In this document: one piece after another, positions 27,523 to 36,143 of the stretch
Position numbering within the stretch: the stretch's first letter is position 1
Layout of the letters: every line of letters begins with the position of its first letter
Origin: Clostridia bacterium
GTDB taxonomy: Bacteria; Bacillota; Clostridia; TANB77; UBA1234
Reading direction: 5' to 3'
Assembly (NCBI GenBank): GCA_017469465.1
Contig: JAFUGH010000032.1
Span: 1-56,099 of the forward strand
DNA: 56,099 nt
Translations under genes and position numbers: made by a program
Notes under the pieces: model-generated
Database searches by the model: none
What the model saw: the letters and a program-made list of their open reading frames with translations, nothing else
Told to the model about the DNA's origin: nothing

Positions 27523-28235
27523 TTTTTTCTACCTCCTTTTTTATTATTTTTAGAGATAGAATCATTAGCAACATCTTTTTGCCTATACTCTGATGTTAAA
27601 ACATCTTTTACTATTTTTCCTCTTTCAATTTCAACGACCCTTGTAGCATATTCAATTGCTCTATCAATATCATGAGATACCATAACTACTGTCAATTTTT
27701 TTTCTTTATTAAGTTTAGATAATTTCTCATAAATTTGAATTGCTATCCTAGGATCAAGACCATTTACTGGTTCATCTAATAGAATAATCTTATCTGTTGC
27801 GCATAATGCTCTTGCAATCAATACTCTTTGCTTTTGACCTCCAGATAATTCACTAAAACATTTTTTCTTAATATCATAAAGTTCTAATTCTTTCATGATA
27901 TTACTTGCTCTTTCTTTGTCTTCTTTTGTGTACCAAATTTTTTTAGGGTGATTTGGAATAGTACCACTCATCACTACTTCTTCAATAGTAGCTGGAAAAT
28001 TACTTTGAATTTCTGTCATTTGCGGTAAATATCCTATTCTTTCTTTTACATTTATTTGATCTTTTGCGACTTTATTTAGTCCTAAAATACACTTAATTAG
28101 CGTACTTTTTCCCGAACCATTTTCCCCAACAATGCAAAGAAAATCTCCTGAATTTACTTTTAAATTTATCCCTTTCAACGTTTCATCCTGACTTGAATAG
28201 CCAAAATGAAGGTCTCTAATTGTTATTAACTCCAT
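27519..28235 (-). CDS. znuC: Zinc/manganese-type ABC transporter ATPase
   Basis: A 238-residue ABC ATPase. Walker A GENGSGKST is at 37-45, followed by the Q-loop region GYLPQM, signature LSGGQKQRV, Walker B IILLDEPVNGLD and the switch His in VSHD. The C-terminus is Lys/Asn-rich. It is encoded between the binding protein and the permease, with a 4-bp overlap to the latter. Confidence 0.93.
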   Translation of the reverse strand: MELITIRDLHFGYSSQDETLKGINLKVNSGDFLCIVGENGSGKSTLIKCILGLNKVAKDQINVKERIGYLPQMTEIQSNFPATIEEVVMSGTIPNHPKKIWYTKEDKERASNIMKELELYDIKKKCFSELSGGQKQRVLIARALCATDKIILLDEPVNGLDPRIAIQIYEKLSKLNKEKKLTVVMVSHDIDRAIEYATRVVEIERGKIVKDVLTSEYRQKDVANDSISKNNKKGGRKK

Positions 28236-28262
28236 AAAAACATCCTCTTCCTTAAGCTTGAT

Positions 28263-29237
28263 TTACTGTAATGCTTCTTTCAAAACATCTAAATTTCTTG
28301 TCATTAAACTTACATACGTCTCACCGTTTTCAAAATCTTCCTTACTAATATTATGAAGAGTTTGAATTTGCGTTGCTTTTGCCCCTGTTTCATTTGCAAT
28401 TGCCTTTGCAGTCTTACCAGTACTTAATTCAATATAAAATACAACTGGAATTTTCTCTTCTCTCACTTTATTCACTAAATAAGCAATGGTTTTACTACTT
28501 GGCTCTGTTTCTGTACTGCATCCACTAAAAGCAGCACTTGCTGTTAAGCCAAATTCATTTAGAAAATATTGCATTGGCATTTTATCGCCAAAAACTAAGC
28601 GGTTTCTTTTCTTATTATCTGTAATTTCTTTTATTTTGCTTCTTAATTCTATCATTTTGGTTTCATAGACTTTGCTGTTTTCTTCATAAAATTTCCTATT
28701 TTCTTCATCTAGCGAAGATATTTTCTCACATAAATAATTTAACATTTTTATTGCATTTGTAGGAGAAGTCCAAATATGTTCATCAAAAGCACCCTCCTCT
28801 TCTTCTTCCTCCTCCTCAGTCTCTGCTCCATCAATTTTTTGTTCTTCAATTGTTTCAACCGCATCACTTACTTTAATAAGTTCTGTCGTTTCCGTATTTA
28901 AAACATCTGAGGCTAATACTTTATCTGTCCATTTTTCCATCTCTCCACCAATATAAATAAATATATCCGCATTTTGGATTTTAACCAAGTCACTCGCACT
29001 TGGTTCATAAGAATGGGCATCTACCCCTGGCCCTAACATATAAACCACATTGGCTTTGTCACCAACAATTTGTCTTACAAAATCATAACTAGAAAAAGAT
29101 GTTGTGGTAATTGTTAATTTATTATTATTCTTATCAACTTCACCATCAATATGGGGTTGTGACATAGAAAATGACATTGTAATACAAGCAATAACTGCTA
29201 TCACTGCAAAGATATACAATAATACTCTTTTATTCAA
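28263..29237 (-). CDS. znuA: Zinc ABC transporter substrate-binding protein
   Basis: A 324-residue cluster A-I binding protein with an N-terminal membrane or signal segment. Metal-ligand motifs are DAHSYEPSASD and DEHIWTSP. The third region reads FGDKMPMQYFLNEFGL with GCSTETEPS after it, as in a subgroup that lacks the classical third His there. The central loop carries a run of eight Glu (ETEEEEEEEEG) where many ZnuA proteins have a His-rich loop. SD is a weak AGGAGG-type. It lies 27 bp before the ATPase gene. Confidence 0.9.
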   Translation of the reverse strand: MNKRVLLYIFAVIAVIACITMSFSMSQPHIDGEVDKNNNKLTITTTSFSSYDFVRQIVGDKANVVYMLGPGVDAHSYEPSASDLVKIQNADIFIYIGGEMEKWTDKVLASDVLNTETTELIKVSDAVETIEEQKIDGAETEEEEEEEEGAFDEHIWTSPTNAIKMLNYLCEKISSLDEENRKFYEENSKVYETKMIELRSKIKEITDNKKRNRLVFGDKMPMQYFLNEFGLTASAAFSGCSTETEPSSKTIAYLVNKVREEKIPVVFYIELSTGKTAKAIANETGAKATQIQTLHNISKEDFENGETYVSLMTRNLDVLKEALQ

Positions 29238-29311
29238 TTTTATTCCTCCTTATTTTCAAGCATAACAAATAAAGGTATTTGTAGTAAATACCCTTAAAAA
29301 TAAGGCTTCAT

Positions 29312-29620
29312 CTATTCATTCAATTGAATATTTCTATAAACTAATGTATTTAAAATTGTTACATTATGATGTAGCTTTTGCCATAATTCAGCCAAATAAA
29401 AAGAGATTAAAAAAATGATTGTACTTAATGTAACAATTATTGCCATGATAATCATTACTACTTCTTGAGAAAAATTAATAGCAGAACATAGTGAACAATG
29501 ATTATTATCGCATACCTCAATATGTCTAGAATTCAACGATACAACACTAAATATTAAAATGCCACATGCTAAAGTAACAAGCAAAAAACTTTTCATTATT
29601 CTTCCTATTCTTTTATTCAT
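29312..29620 (-). CDS. Small two-helix membrane protein with Cys/His motif, zinc operon
   Basis: A 102-residue protein with two hydrophobic helices (about 9-27 and 52-75). Between them a short loop reads HIEVCDNNHCSLCSAI, a possible metal-binding site with two His and three Cys. I do not recognise a family. It is 74 bp upstream of znuA on the same strand with SD GAAGGAGG, so it is probably the first gene of the zinc operon. A small dyad AATCA-TT-TGATT at 29675-29686 lies in its upstream region and could be an operator. Confidence 0.65.
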   Translation of the reverse strand: MNKRIGRIMKSFLLVTLACGILIFSVVSLNSRHIEVCDNNHCSLCSAINFSQEVVMIIMAIIVTLSTIIFLISFYLAELWQKLHHNVTILNTLVYRNIQLNE

Positions 29621-29754
29621 TTTGTATCGCCTCCTTCTTACGTATTCTACTAAATTTTAACTAATTTTAGCATGAATCAAATGATTATTCCACATTTTTC
29701 ACACATTTTTTACTTAGTAATTTTTCTTATTTATGTAAATTATTGAGATGTTTC

Positions 29755-30810
29755 TTATTTTATTTTCATAATCTCTTTTTCAAACTCTTCTATAATATTA
29801 TCATGCGGTATCTTTCTCACTACTTCACCTTTTTTAAAAAGTAGCCATTCGTTATTACCTCCAGCAATTCCTATATCTGCCTCTCTTGCTTCACCTGGTC
29901 CATTTACCGCACATCCCATCACAGCAACTCTAATATTACTTTGTAAAGTATGACAAAAACTTTCAATTTCTTTTGCAATAGGAATTAAATCTACTTGTGT
30001 CCTTCCGCATGTTGGACAAGAAGTGAAAGATACTACATCTTTAAGTAAGTTACAATTTTTTAGTATTTCTTTAGCTACTTTTATTTCTTCAATCGGATTG
30101 TCTGATAATGATACTCTCATTGTATTTCCTATTCCTTCACGAAGTAAGGTTCCTAGTCCAATACTAGATTTTACCGTTCCTCCAAACTTTGTACCAGACT
30201 CCGTAACCCCAATATGTAAAGGATAATCAAAAATTTCTGAAGCAAGTTCATAAGCTTGAATACAAAGATCTAAATTAGATGCTTTTAATGAAATACATAT
30301 ATCATAAAAATCAAGTTCTTCCAATATTTGAACATGTCTTTTGGCACTTTCCACAATTCCTTGTGCTGTAACTTTACCATACTTTTCTATTAAATCTTTT
30401 TCTAATGAACCTGAATTAACTCCTATTCTAATTGGAATATGGCGCTCTTTACATGCATCAACTACTTTTTTGATATTATCCTTTGAGCCAATATTCCCTG
30501 GATTTAATCTAATTTTATCCACACCAGCTTCAATTGCTTGTAATGCAATTTTATAATCAAAATGAATATCTGCTACTATAGGAATATGTATTTGCTGTCT
30601 AATACTTCGAATTGCTTTTGCATCCTCTATATCTAAACATGCAACTCGAATCACTTCACATCCTTCTTTTTCTAATGCTAAAATTTGATTTACTGTATCT
30701 GCTATATCCTTTGTTTTGGTATTAGTCATAGATTGAATTACTACCTTATCATTTCCACCAATTTGAACATTCCCAACCATGATTTTTCTTGTTTCTTTTC
30801 TATTTTTCAT
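29755..30810 (-). CDS. ispG: 4-hydroxy-3-methylbut-2-enyl diphosphate synthase (IspG/GcpE)
   Basis: A 351-residue iron-sulfur enzyme of the non-mevalonate isoprenoid pathway. It converts methylerythritol cyclodiphosphate to HMBPP. N-terminal TIM-barrel motifs are present ([28 protein letters not shown]). The [4Fe-4S] ligands are Cys265, Cys268 and Cys300, with Glu307 in the GPGEA motif as the expected fourth ligand. SD AAGGAG. It is 134 bp upstream of the zinc operon on the same strand, probably a separate transcript. Confidence 0.97.
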   Translation of the reverse strand: MKNRKETRKIMVGNVQIGGNDKVVIQSMTNTKTKDIADTVNQILALEKEGCEVIRVACLDIEDAKAIRSIRQQIHIPIVADIHFDYKIALQAIEAGVDKIRLNPGNIGSKDNIKKVVDACKERHIPIRIGVNSGSLEKDLIEKYGKVTAQGIVESAKRHVQILEELDFYDICISLKASNLDLCIQAYELASEIFDYPLHIGVTESGTKFGGTVKSSIGLGTLLREGIGNTMRVSLSDNPIEEIKVAKEILKNCNLLKDVVSFTSCPTCGRTQVDLIPIAKEIESFCHTLQSNIRVAVMGCAVNGPGEAREADIGIAGGNNEWLLFKKGEVVRKIPHDNIIEEFEKEIMKIK

Positions 30811-30940
30811 CTCTAACTCCTTTTTACATATTATTTAATTATATTAAAAATAATTAAATAATTTTTATCATATTCAACTTGCTTATTACTCATCTTCTTT
30901 TAATAAAAATGTATCACATAATTAGACAAATTTCTACATA

Positions 30941-30978
30941 AAAAGTACATGTTCATTTTTTATTGAACATGTACTTTT
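30941..30978 (-). terminator. Intrinsic terminator
   Basis: AAAAGTACATGTTCA (30941-30955) pairs perfectly with 30964-30978, with T-runs on both sides. It ends the leftward orphan gene 31092-32309. Nothing else was recognised in 30811-31091. Confidence 0.85.
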
Positions 30979-31091
30979 ACATACTTATTAAAGTATTATA
31001 CAATTATCCCTTGATTAAAAAAAGGTATAATCGACATACTTTTTGAATATACTTCATCCAACTGTTTTTGTATCTATCTTTTTTTTGTTAT

Positions 31092-32309
31092 TTAATGCCT
31101 CCTGATTTGCTTAATAATTTCTACCTCATCAAAATCTAATTCTCGATTAATAAGTACTATAGGTTCTTTGTATCCACCTTTATACTCAGTAATAGGAATA
31201 ATCGTAGCACCACGAGCTGCATACGCATTTCCAATTTCTTCATCAGTCAACCTCTCGCGAGGAGCAATTTTCTGAAAAAGATTTTGTCTTGTCTCTTCAA
31301 ATGGAAAGTTATCCACTACAAAAACATGATTGGCATACTTGGGTCTGATAGTCAAAATATAATATGAGGAATCAAAAAAATTTAACATTGCATTTTCCAC
31401 TTCATACATAAATTTATTGTACTTTGTAACTTTTTCACCTTGATTGACATCACACCATATGAATCCATCATAAGCAATTTTAGGGAATCGATTATAGCAT
31501 GGTACATCAAAGCTAACTAAACGGCGATTTGGAGCTAATGCATATCTTTTCTCCGGCATTAAGGAATTAATGTCTTTCTTCGCTTTTTCTATTTTTTCGG
31601 CATCACTACTGTCACATATGCTATACACAGCACTCCACGGTCCACTATATGGAATTAATTTTTCCATAGTTCTTGGCATTTCTACAATCTCTGACACAGA
31701 AAAAGTTAAAATATATTGCAAAACATTTTCTTGTAGCCATGTAGTAAACTCGTTCATTTTTTCAGAACAAGAAAAGCTTTCAGGTTCCTCTCCCTGAGGA
31801 GCATATTCGCGGTTTAAATCTGTATCTACAACAAGAGTTTGTGCTCTTCCATTTTGAATCCTAGAATGACATTCTCCCGTGTATTTCAAATACTTTTTAG
31901 GAACTCCAGCAAGTTTTGCATGCATCTTAGTGTTATTCATAAACCAAGTTTTATCAGCTTTCCAATCATTTCCGACATATAGGTAATAAGTAGGACCTGA
32001 TTCATCATCATATACTTTTAAAACTTGCTTGGGAATGCATATTTCATAGAGCGCTGCAATATCATTCCACGAATTAGTAAGTTTTCCTTGAACTCTCATA
32101 AATGTCAATTTAAAACTATTACCAATCACACGATACACATGCTGATATTTAGCTTCTCCAGAGCCATAATAATCAAACTCAACCGTAATTCCAGGAACTT
32201 TAAAGTTCCGTTTTTGCAATTCTCTTACAATTTTTTCTGCTACTTCATCAAATGGATATTGCCGAGAATGAGGATACAAAAATGTTGGTGTCACATTGAA
32301 AATAGGCAT
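31092..32309 (-). CDS. Hypothetical 405-residue cytosolic protein
   Basis: No signal peptide, membrane segment or familiar domain is seen. The protein is rich in aromatic residues (DYYGSGEAKYQHVYRVIGNSF is typical) and looks globular. A strong SD (AAGGAGG, 7-nt spacing) and its own terminator support a real gene. Codons are somewhat less AT-biased than in its neighbours, which could indicate transfer. It lies between ispG and the cotJ operon on the same strand but is separated from both by more than 200 bp. Confidence 0.7.
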   Translation of the reverse strand: MPIFNVTPTFLYPHSRQYPFDEVAEKIVRELQKRNFKVPGITVEFDYYGSGEAKYQHVYRVIGNSFKLTFMRVQGKLTNSWNDIAALYEICIPKQVLKVYDDESGPTYYLYVGNDWKADKTWFMNNTKMHAKLAGVPKKYLKYTGECHSRIQNGRAQTLVVDTDLNREYAPQGEEPESFSCSEKMNEFTTWLQENVLQYILTFSVSEIVEMPRTMEKLIPYSGPWSAVYSICDSSDAEKIEKAKKDINSLMPEKRYALAPNRRLVSFDVPCYNRFPKIAYDGFIWCDVNQGEKVTKYNKFMYEVENAMLNFFDSSYYILTIRPKYANHVFVVDNFPFEETRQNLFQKIAPRERLTDEEIGNAYAARGATIIPITEYKGGYKEPIVLINRELDFDEVEIIKQIRRH

Positions 32310-32502
32310 ACTTTTTCCTCCTTAATTCTAATTCGGTCGATTAAAACAATTCATGTGGGCAAATTATATCACATATTTACATAAAATTCAATTGCATAAT
32401 TAAGTTTCATATATAACATTTGCAAATTTTAATTTGAATATCTAATTTTAGATAAAAGTCGAACAAAGTTTATGATAAATTCCACACTGAAAAAATATAA
32501 AT

Positions 32503-32537
32503 AAAACTGGTTACTTAGAATAAAGTAGCCAGTTTTT
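32503..32537 (-). terminator. Terminator of the cotJ operon
   Basis: AAAACTGGTTACTT (32503-32516) pairs with AAGTAGCCAGTTTT (32523-32536) with one wobble; T-rich tails are on both strands. It is 15 bp beyond the cotJC stop. Confidence 0.8.
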
Positions 32538-32551
32538 ATTATCATAAATAA

Positions 32552-33229
32552 TTATTTTTTCCCACAACCACAATCATTATCATCATCGTTATTATTCATC
32601 ATACCTAAAATTCCTGTTCCACATCCAGTATTATTATTCATAATCCCCATGTTATTCATATAGAATTTCTTCTCAGCTAATTTTTCTTCTACAGTTCTTA
32701 ATGCTTCTCCAAATCTTTGGAAGTGAACTACTTCACGTTGCCTTAAATATCTTAACACATCAATGACATCTGGATCATCTGCTAAATCAATTAAATATTC
32801 ATAAGTGGAACGTGCTTTTTGTTCTGCAGCCATGTCTTCATATAGATCAGTAACAGGGTCACCTTTTACGCCGATATATGAAGCAGTGAATGGATTACCA
32901 GCTGCTGATTGAGGATATACAGATACACCATGATCTGTATAATAATCTCCAAGTCCAGCAGCTCTTAATTCGTCAGGAGATACACCTTTAGTTAGTTGAC
33001 TAACTAATGTTCCAACCATTTCTAGGTGGGCTAATTCTTCCGTTCCAATATCATTCAAAGTAGCTTTCGTAATTTCTGTTGGCATGCTAAACCTTTGACT
33101 TAAATATCTTAAAGATGCAGCCAATTCTCCATCAGGGCCACCATACTGACTAATGATAAATTTAGCCATTTGAGGGTCTGGATTTTTGATATTAATTGGA
33201 TATTGTAAATTCTTTTGATAATTCCACAT
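32552..33229 (-). CDS. cotJC: Spore coat protein CotJC (manganese catalase family)
   Basis: A 225-residue ferritin-like protein. The start MWNYQKNLQYP and GGPDGELAASLRYLSQR match CotJC. Di-metal ligands are visible as Glu35, Glu65 and His68 (GTEELAHLE), Glu136 (AAEQKA), Glu166 and His169 (REVVHFQRF). It may protect the spore from peroxide; in B. subtilis it belongs to the coat. The C-terminal 30 residues are an Asn/Met/Gly/Cys-rich tail ending in DCGCGKK. The ATG at 33229 is chosen over a GTG one codon upstream because the family begins MW. Confidence 0.95.
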   Translation of the reverse strand: MWNYQKNLQYPINIKNPDPQMAKFIISQYGGPDGELAASLRYLSQRFSMPTEITKATLNDIGTEELAHLEMVGTLVSQLTKGVSPDELRAAGLGDYYTDHGVSVYPQSAAGNPFTASYIGVKGDPVTDLYEDMAAEQKARSTYEYLIDLADDPDVIDVLRYLRQREVVHFQRFGEALRTVEEKLAEKKFYMNNMGIMNNNTGCGTGILGMMNNNDDDNDCGCGKK

Positions 33230-33232
33230 CAC

Positions 33233-33484
33233 TTAACAACCTCCTTCCCATGGCCATGGATTCTTGATCCATTTCCATTCACAGTCACCAGCTGCTGCAT
33301 TTGCAGTAAGTGGACCATATTTTTCTTCATATTCCTCTTTTAAATCTTCCGTATCATTCACTAAATTTTGATACTTACAAAGAGCCTCCTCATCAAATGG
33401 ATGAGTATCTAAATAAAGTTGTAAATCATATAGTTTAAAATCATGAGCCATGATTTGTTCTAATAATTCATTTCTACTATTCAT
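33233..33484 (-). CDS. cotJB: Spore coat protein CotJB
   Basis: An 83-residue protein. ELLEQIMAHDFKLYDLQLYLDTHPFDEEAL is the CotJB family core, and it ends in a Trp/Cys-rich tail (CEWKWIKNPWPWEGGC). It lies between cotJA and cotJC, overlapping the cotJA stop by 1 nt and 3 bp from cotJC. It is needed with its partners for assembly of the CotJ coat layer in B. subtilis. Confidence 0.93.
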   Translation of the reverse strand: MNSRNELLEQIMAHDFKLYDLQLYLDTHPFDEEALCKYQNLVNDTEDLKEEYEEKYGPLTANAAAGDCEWKWIKNPWPWEGGC

Positions 33485-33768
33485 TAATCATCCTCCTCCA
33501 CACAAGTTTTTGTGCCTTTCAAATATTTAATAACACGTTGAGATTGGTTTTTACTATATGGACTTACCAACTCAGGATATGCGGTTCCATGCTTTAAGGC
33601 TTCTTCAGGACAAAAAGTATCATCTAGTTCCTGATAAGGAACGTAAGCATTAGCTAATTGTGGATTTTCTGGCATGAAGTCTGGCATTTCACAATTAGGG
33701 CAATTTCTTTGTGGCTGATTATTCATACAACCACAATTTCTTTTGTTGTATCTATGTCTTTTGTACAT
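33484..33768 (-). CDS. cotJA: Spore coat protein CotJA-like
   Basis: A 94-residue protein. The N-terminus is basic and Cys-rich (NKRNCGCMNNQPQRNCPNCEMP), and the core LANAYVPYQELDDTFCPEEALKHGTAYPEL is the CotJA signature. SD GGAGG is 7 nt before the ATG. As first gene of the operon it should carry the sigma-E promoter, but I saw only a weak CATAGTAT-type -10 within 33800-33815. Confidence 0.92.
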   Translation of the reverse strand: MYKRHRYNKRNCGCMNNQPQRNCPNCEMPDFMPENPQLANAYVPYQELDDTFCPEEALKHGTAYPELVSPYSKNQSQRVIKYLKGTKTCVEEDD

Positions 33769-33840
33769 AACATAACCTCCTATTTAAGTTATTATGGTAT
33801 ATACTATGCATCAACATGAAAAAAGTGTCGAATTAAAGTA

Positions 33841-33875
33841 AAAAAAGGTTGAAAATTTTACTTTTCAACCTTTTC
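33841..33875. terminator. Bidirectional terminator after bofA
   Basis: AAAAAAGGTTGAAAA (33841-33855) pairs with TTTTCAACCTTTT (33862-33874), with A/T runs on both sides. It ends bofA and insulates the cotJ promoter region. Confidence 0.85.
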
Positions 33876-33888
33876 TCAATTTTAATTT

Positions 33889-34143
33889 TTAAAATAATTT
33901 GAAAACATATTTTAAAATCACAACAATTATGACTCCTGGAACTCCAAGAAATCCAACAATTGCAGCAGTTAACCACGTTATTGGTACACCTAAGCCAATA
34001 ATATCTAAAACCCATAATACAACAGCACCAACTGCTGCATTTACTAAGAATCCTATTACAGCACTTGTCCCTTTAAAGAACACTTTTGCAATTAATAAAA
34101 CTACTGCAACAGCTATTATATATGCAATAATTGAACCGATCAT
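33889..34143 (-). CDS. bofA: BofA-like pro-sigma-K processing inhibitor
   Basis: An 84-residue integral membrane protein with the BofA family layout. The N-terminal helix is followed by LVNAAVGAVVLWVLD, then GLGVPITWLTAAIVGFLGVPGVIIVVIL. In B. subtilis BofA holds the SpoIVFB protease inactive on the forespore membrane. Many Clostridia keep a BofA-like gene even when sigma-K control differs, so the exact role is uncertain. The ATG at 34143 follows GGGAGGT; a longer reading from 34203 is rejected. Confidence 0.88.
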   Translation of the reverse strand: MIGSIIAYIIAVAVVLLIAKVFFKGTSAVIGFLVNAAVGAVVLWVLDIIGLGVPITWLTAAIVGFLGVPGVIIVVILKYVFKLF

Positions 34144-34208
34144 ATTATACCTCCCAAATACTTTATATTTTAGTATATGCTTTGAAAGTATATTTAAGCG
34201 CAAAGATT

Positions 34209-34751
34209 TTAATAATTTTCCGCTTTTATCTCAAAATATGCTTTTGGATGTGAACATACTGGACAAACTTCTGGAGCTTGCTTTCCAACAACAATATGTC
34301 CACAATTTCTACATTTCCAAATTCTATCTCCATCTTTACTAAATACTAGACCATCTTCAAGATTCTCGATTAATTTTCTATATCTTTCTTCATGCTCTTT
34401 TTCAATTTTTCCTACAGCCTCAAAAAGATAAGCTATTTTATCAAATCCCTCTTCTCTAGCTTCTTTTGCCATTCTATCATACATGTCTGTCCATTCAAAA
34501 TTTTCTCCGCCTGCAGCCGCCTTTAAGTTATCTAAAGTGGATGGAATATCATTATCGTTTAACAACTTGAACCACATCTTAGCATGTTCTTTTTCGTTAT
34601 CAGCTGTTTCTTGAAATATAGCTGCAATTTGTTCATATCCTTCTTTTTTAGCTTTACTTGCAAAGAAAGTATATTTATTTCTTGCTTGTGACTCTCCTGC
34701 AAAAGCTTCTTGCAAATTTTTTTCTGTTTTTGTTCCTTTTAAATCTGACAT
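34209..34751 (-). CDS. rbr: Rubrerythrin
   Basis: A 180-residue peroxide-reducing protein of anaerobes. The N-terminal ferritin-like di-iron domain carries Glu20 ([13 protein letters not shown]), Glu53 and His56 (NEKEHAKMW) and [10 protein letters not shown]. The C-terminal rubredoxin-like domain has Cys147, Cys150, Cys163 and Cys166. The ATG at 34751 follows TTAGGAGG; the longer reading from 34790 is rejected. Monocistronic by spacing. Confidence 0.96.
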   Translation of the reverse strand: MSDLKGTKTEKNLQEAFAGESQARNKYTFFASKAKKEGYEQIAAIFQETADNEKEHAKMWFKLLNDNDIPSTLDNLKAAAGGENFEWTDMYDRMAKEAREEGFDKIAYLFEAVGKIEKEHEERYRKLIENLEDGLVFSKDGDRIWKCRNCGHIVVGKQAPEVCPVCSHPKAYFEIKAENY

Positions 34752-34855
34752 TTTAAAACCTCCTAAAAAATATATTTTATCACAACACAATGTGACTTTT
34801 ATGCACTACAACTTATTGTATAGGCATTTTACCAAAATAACGTAGTTATTTCAAC

Positions 34856-35752
34856 CTATTTATCCAAATCAATCATTTCATAAAATGTTGTGCCAAGTCC
34901 AAGTCTTACAGCTTCTTCAATTGTATGAGCTCCATGTCTTGTTTCGACTCTTTCTAAGAAATGATCTCTTCCGGGATCATTTGACTTGTATATCAAATCT
35001 AATGCTGCTCTATCAACTGCAACTGGATCCATTGATGCAACAATTCCAATGTCTGCCATACATGGTGCTTCTGGATTAGAATCACAATCGCAATCGACTG
35101 AAAGATTGTTAATTACATTGATATAAACAATTCCTCCTCTTTTTGAATAATAATCTATTACTGCACTACAAGCTTCTGCCATTGACTCTAAGAAATCATC
35201 TTGCGGTGGTAAATTAGCCCATGTATCTGCTTGGTCAAGAGTTCTTCCTGCAGAATGAATATTTAATTTACCTTTTGTTGAAGCAACGCCAATTGACATA
35301 TTCTTTAATGCGCCACCAAAACCTCCCATTGCATGTCCTTTAAAATGTGAAAGCATTAAAATAGAGTCATAGTTTTCTAAATGAGAACCAACAATATCTT
35401 TTGTCAAATGTCTACTGCCTTCCCTTGTTGGAATTTCAAATTCACCTTCTGCATCCAATATGTCAACTTTAGCAATTTGGGTGAATCCATGATCTTCAAC
35501 ACATTTTAGATGATCCTCCAATGCTTGTCTTTTTCCGCCATATGCAGTGCAATTTTCTACAATTGTTCCATTTAATTGTTTTACAATCTCCTTAATTAAC
35601 TCAGGCTTTAAATAATTGTGACCTCCTGGCTCGCCTGTAGATATTTTTACCCCCACATTTCCAGGTAAATCATATCCAACCGCTTGATAAATTTTTACTA
35701 AACTTTCTGGTGTTATTTCTTTAGTGAAATATACATTTACTTTTTCTTTCAT
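34856..35752 (-). CDS. DUF362 protein
   Basis: A 298-residue protein with the DUF362 pattern: KISTGEPGGHNYLKPELI, ENCTAYGGKR, SHFKGHAMGGFGGALKNMSIG, then a Cys-bearing segment (DCDCDSNPEAPCMADIGI) and SMDPVAVDRAALDLI. Some family members are fused to ferredoxin domains; this one is not, but the Cys cluster could bind a metal or cluster. Function is unknown. The ATG at 35752 follows GGGAGG. It lies about 100 bp upstream of rubrerythrin on the same strand. Confidence 0.85.
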   Translation of the reverse strand: MKEKVNVYFTKEITPESLVKIYQAVGYDLPGNVGVKISTGEPGGHNYLKPELIKEIVKQLNGTIVENCTAYGGKRQALEDHLKCVEDHGFTQIAKVDILDAEGEFEIPTREGSRHLTKDIVGSHLENYDSILMLSHFKGHAMGGFGGALKNMSIGVASTKGKLNIHSAGRTLDQADTWANLPPQDDFLESMAEACSAVIDYYSKRGGIVYINVINNLSVDCDCDSNPEAPCMADIGIVASMDPVAVDRAALDLIYKSNDPGRDHFLERVETRHGAHTIEEAVRLGLGTTFYEMIDLDK

Positions 35753-36143
35753 AGTAACCTCCCAACTTATTTTCAATGATTCTATATGCATTTTACCACA
35801 AAATTTATGAAATTATCAATAATAATATTTCATATACATTTTAAGAACAATAAAATGCCAATTTCTCTACGGAAATAGGGATTTTACTCATTTTATACAC
35901 TTATTTTTAGTAATTTTTTTATATATGATTCTAAAAAATTTTTCATGAAATTTTTGTAAACTCATTTTTACCAAAAAGTTCCTATTTCCGTATGTTTTAT
36001 GTCACTTACTGCATAGCTCAAAAGTGGCTCTACTGTAGCATTTTGCTCAAATATCAGCTTTACATTTCGTAAACTTTCTGCTATAATAAAAGTAACATAA
36101 CAAAATCACATAATTTATTATTTCTAGGAAGGAGGTAAGGATT
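35753..36143. other. Intergenic region with divergent promoters and an inverted repeat
   Basis: This is a 391-bp gap between divergent genes. It contains TACGGAAATAGG at 35868-35879 and its perfect inverse CCTATTTCCGTA at 35981-35992, and a clear promoter at 36059-36087. No coding sequence is evident. Confidence 0.6.
36059..36087 (+). promoter_or_regulatory. Sigma-A promoter for the secreted peptidase
   Basis: TTTACA (36059-36064), a 17-nt spacer and a perfect TATAAT (36082-36087) lie 57 bp before the gene start. Confidence 0.7.
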
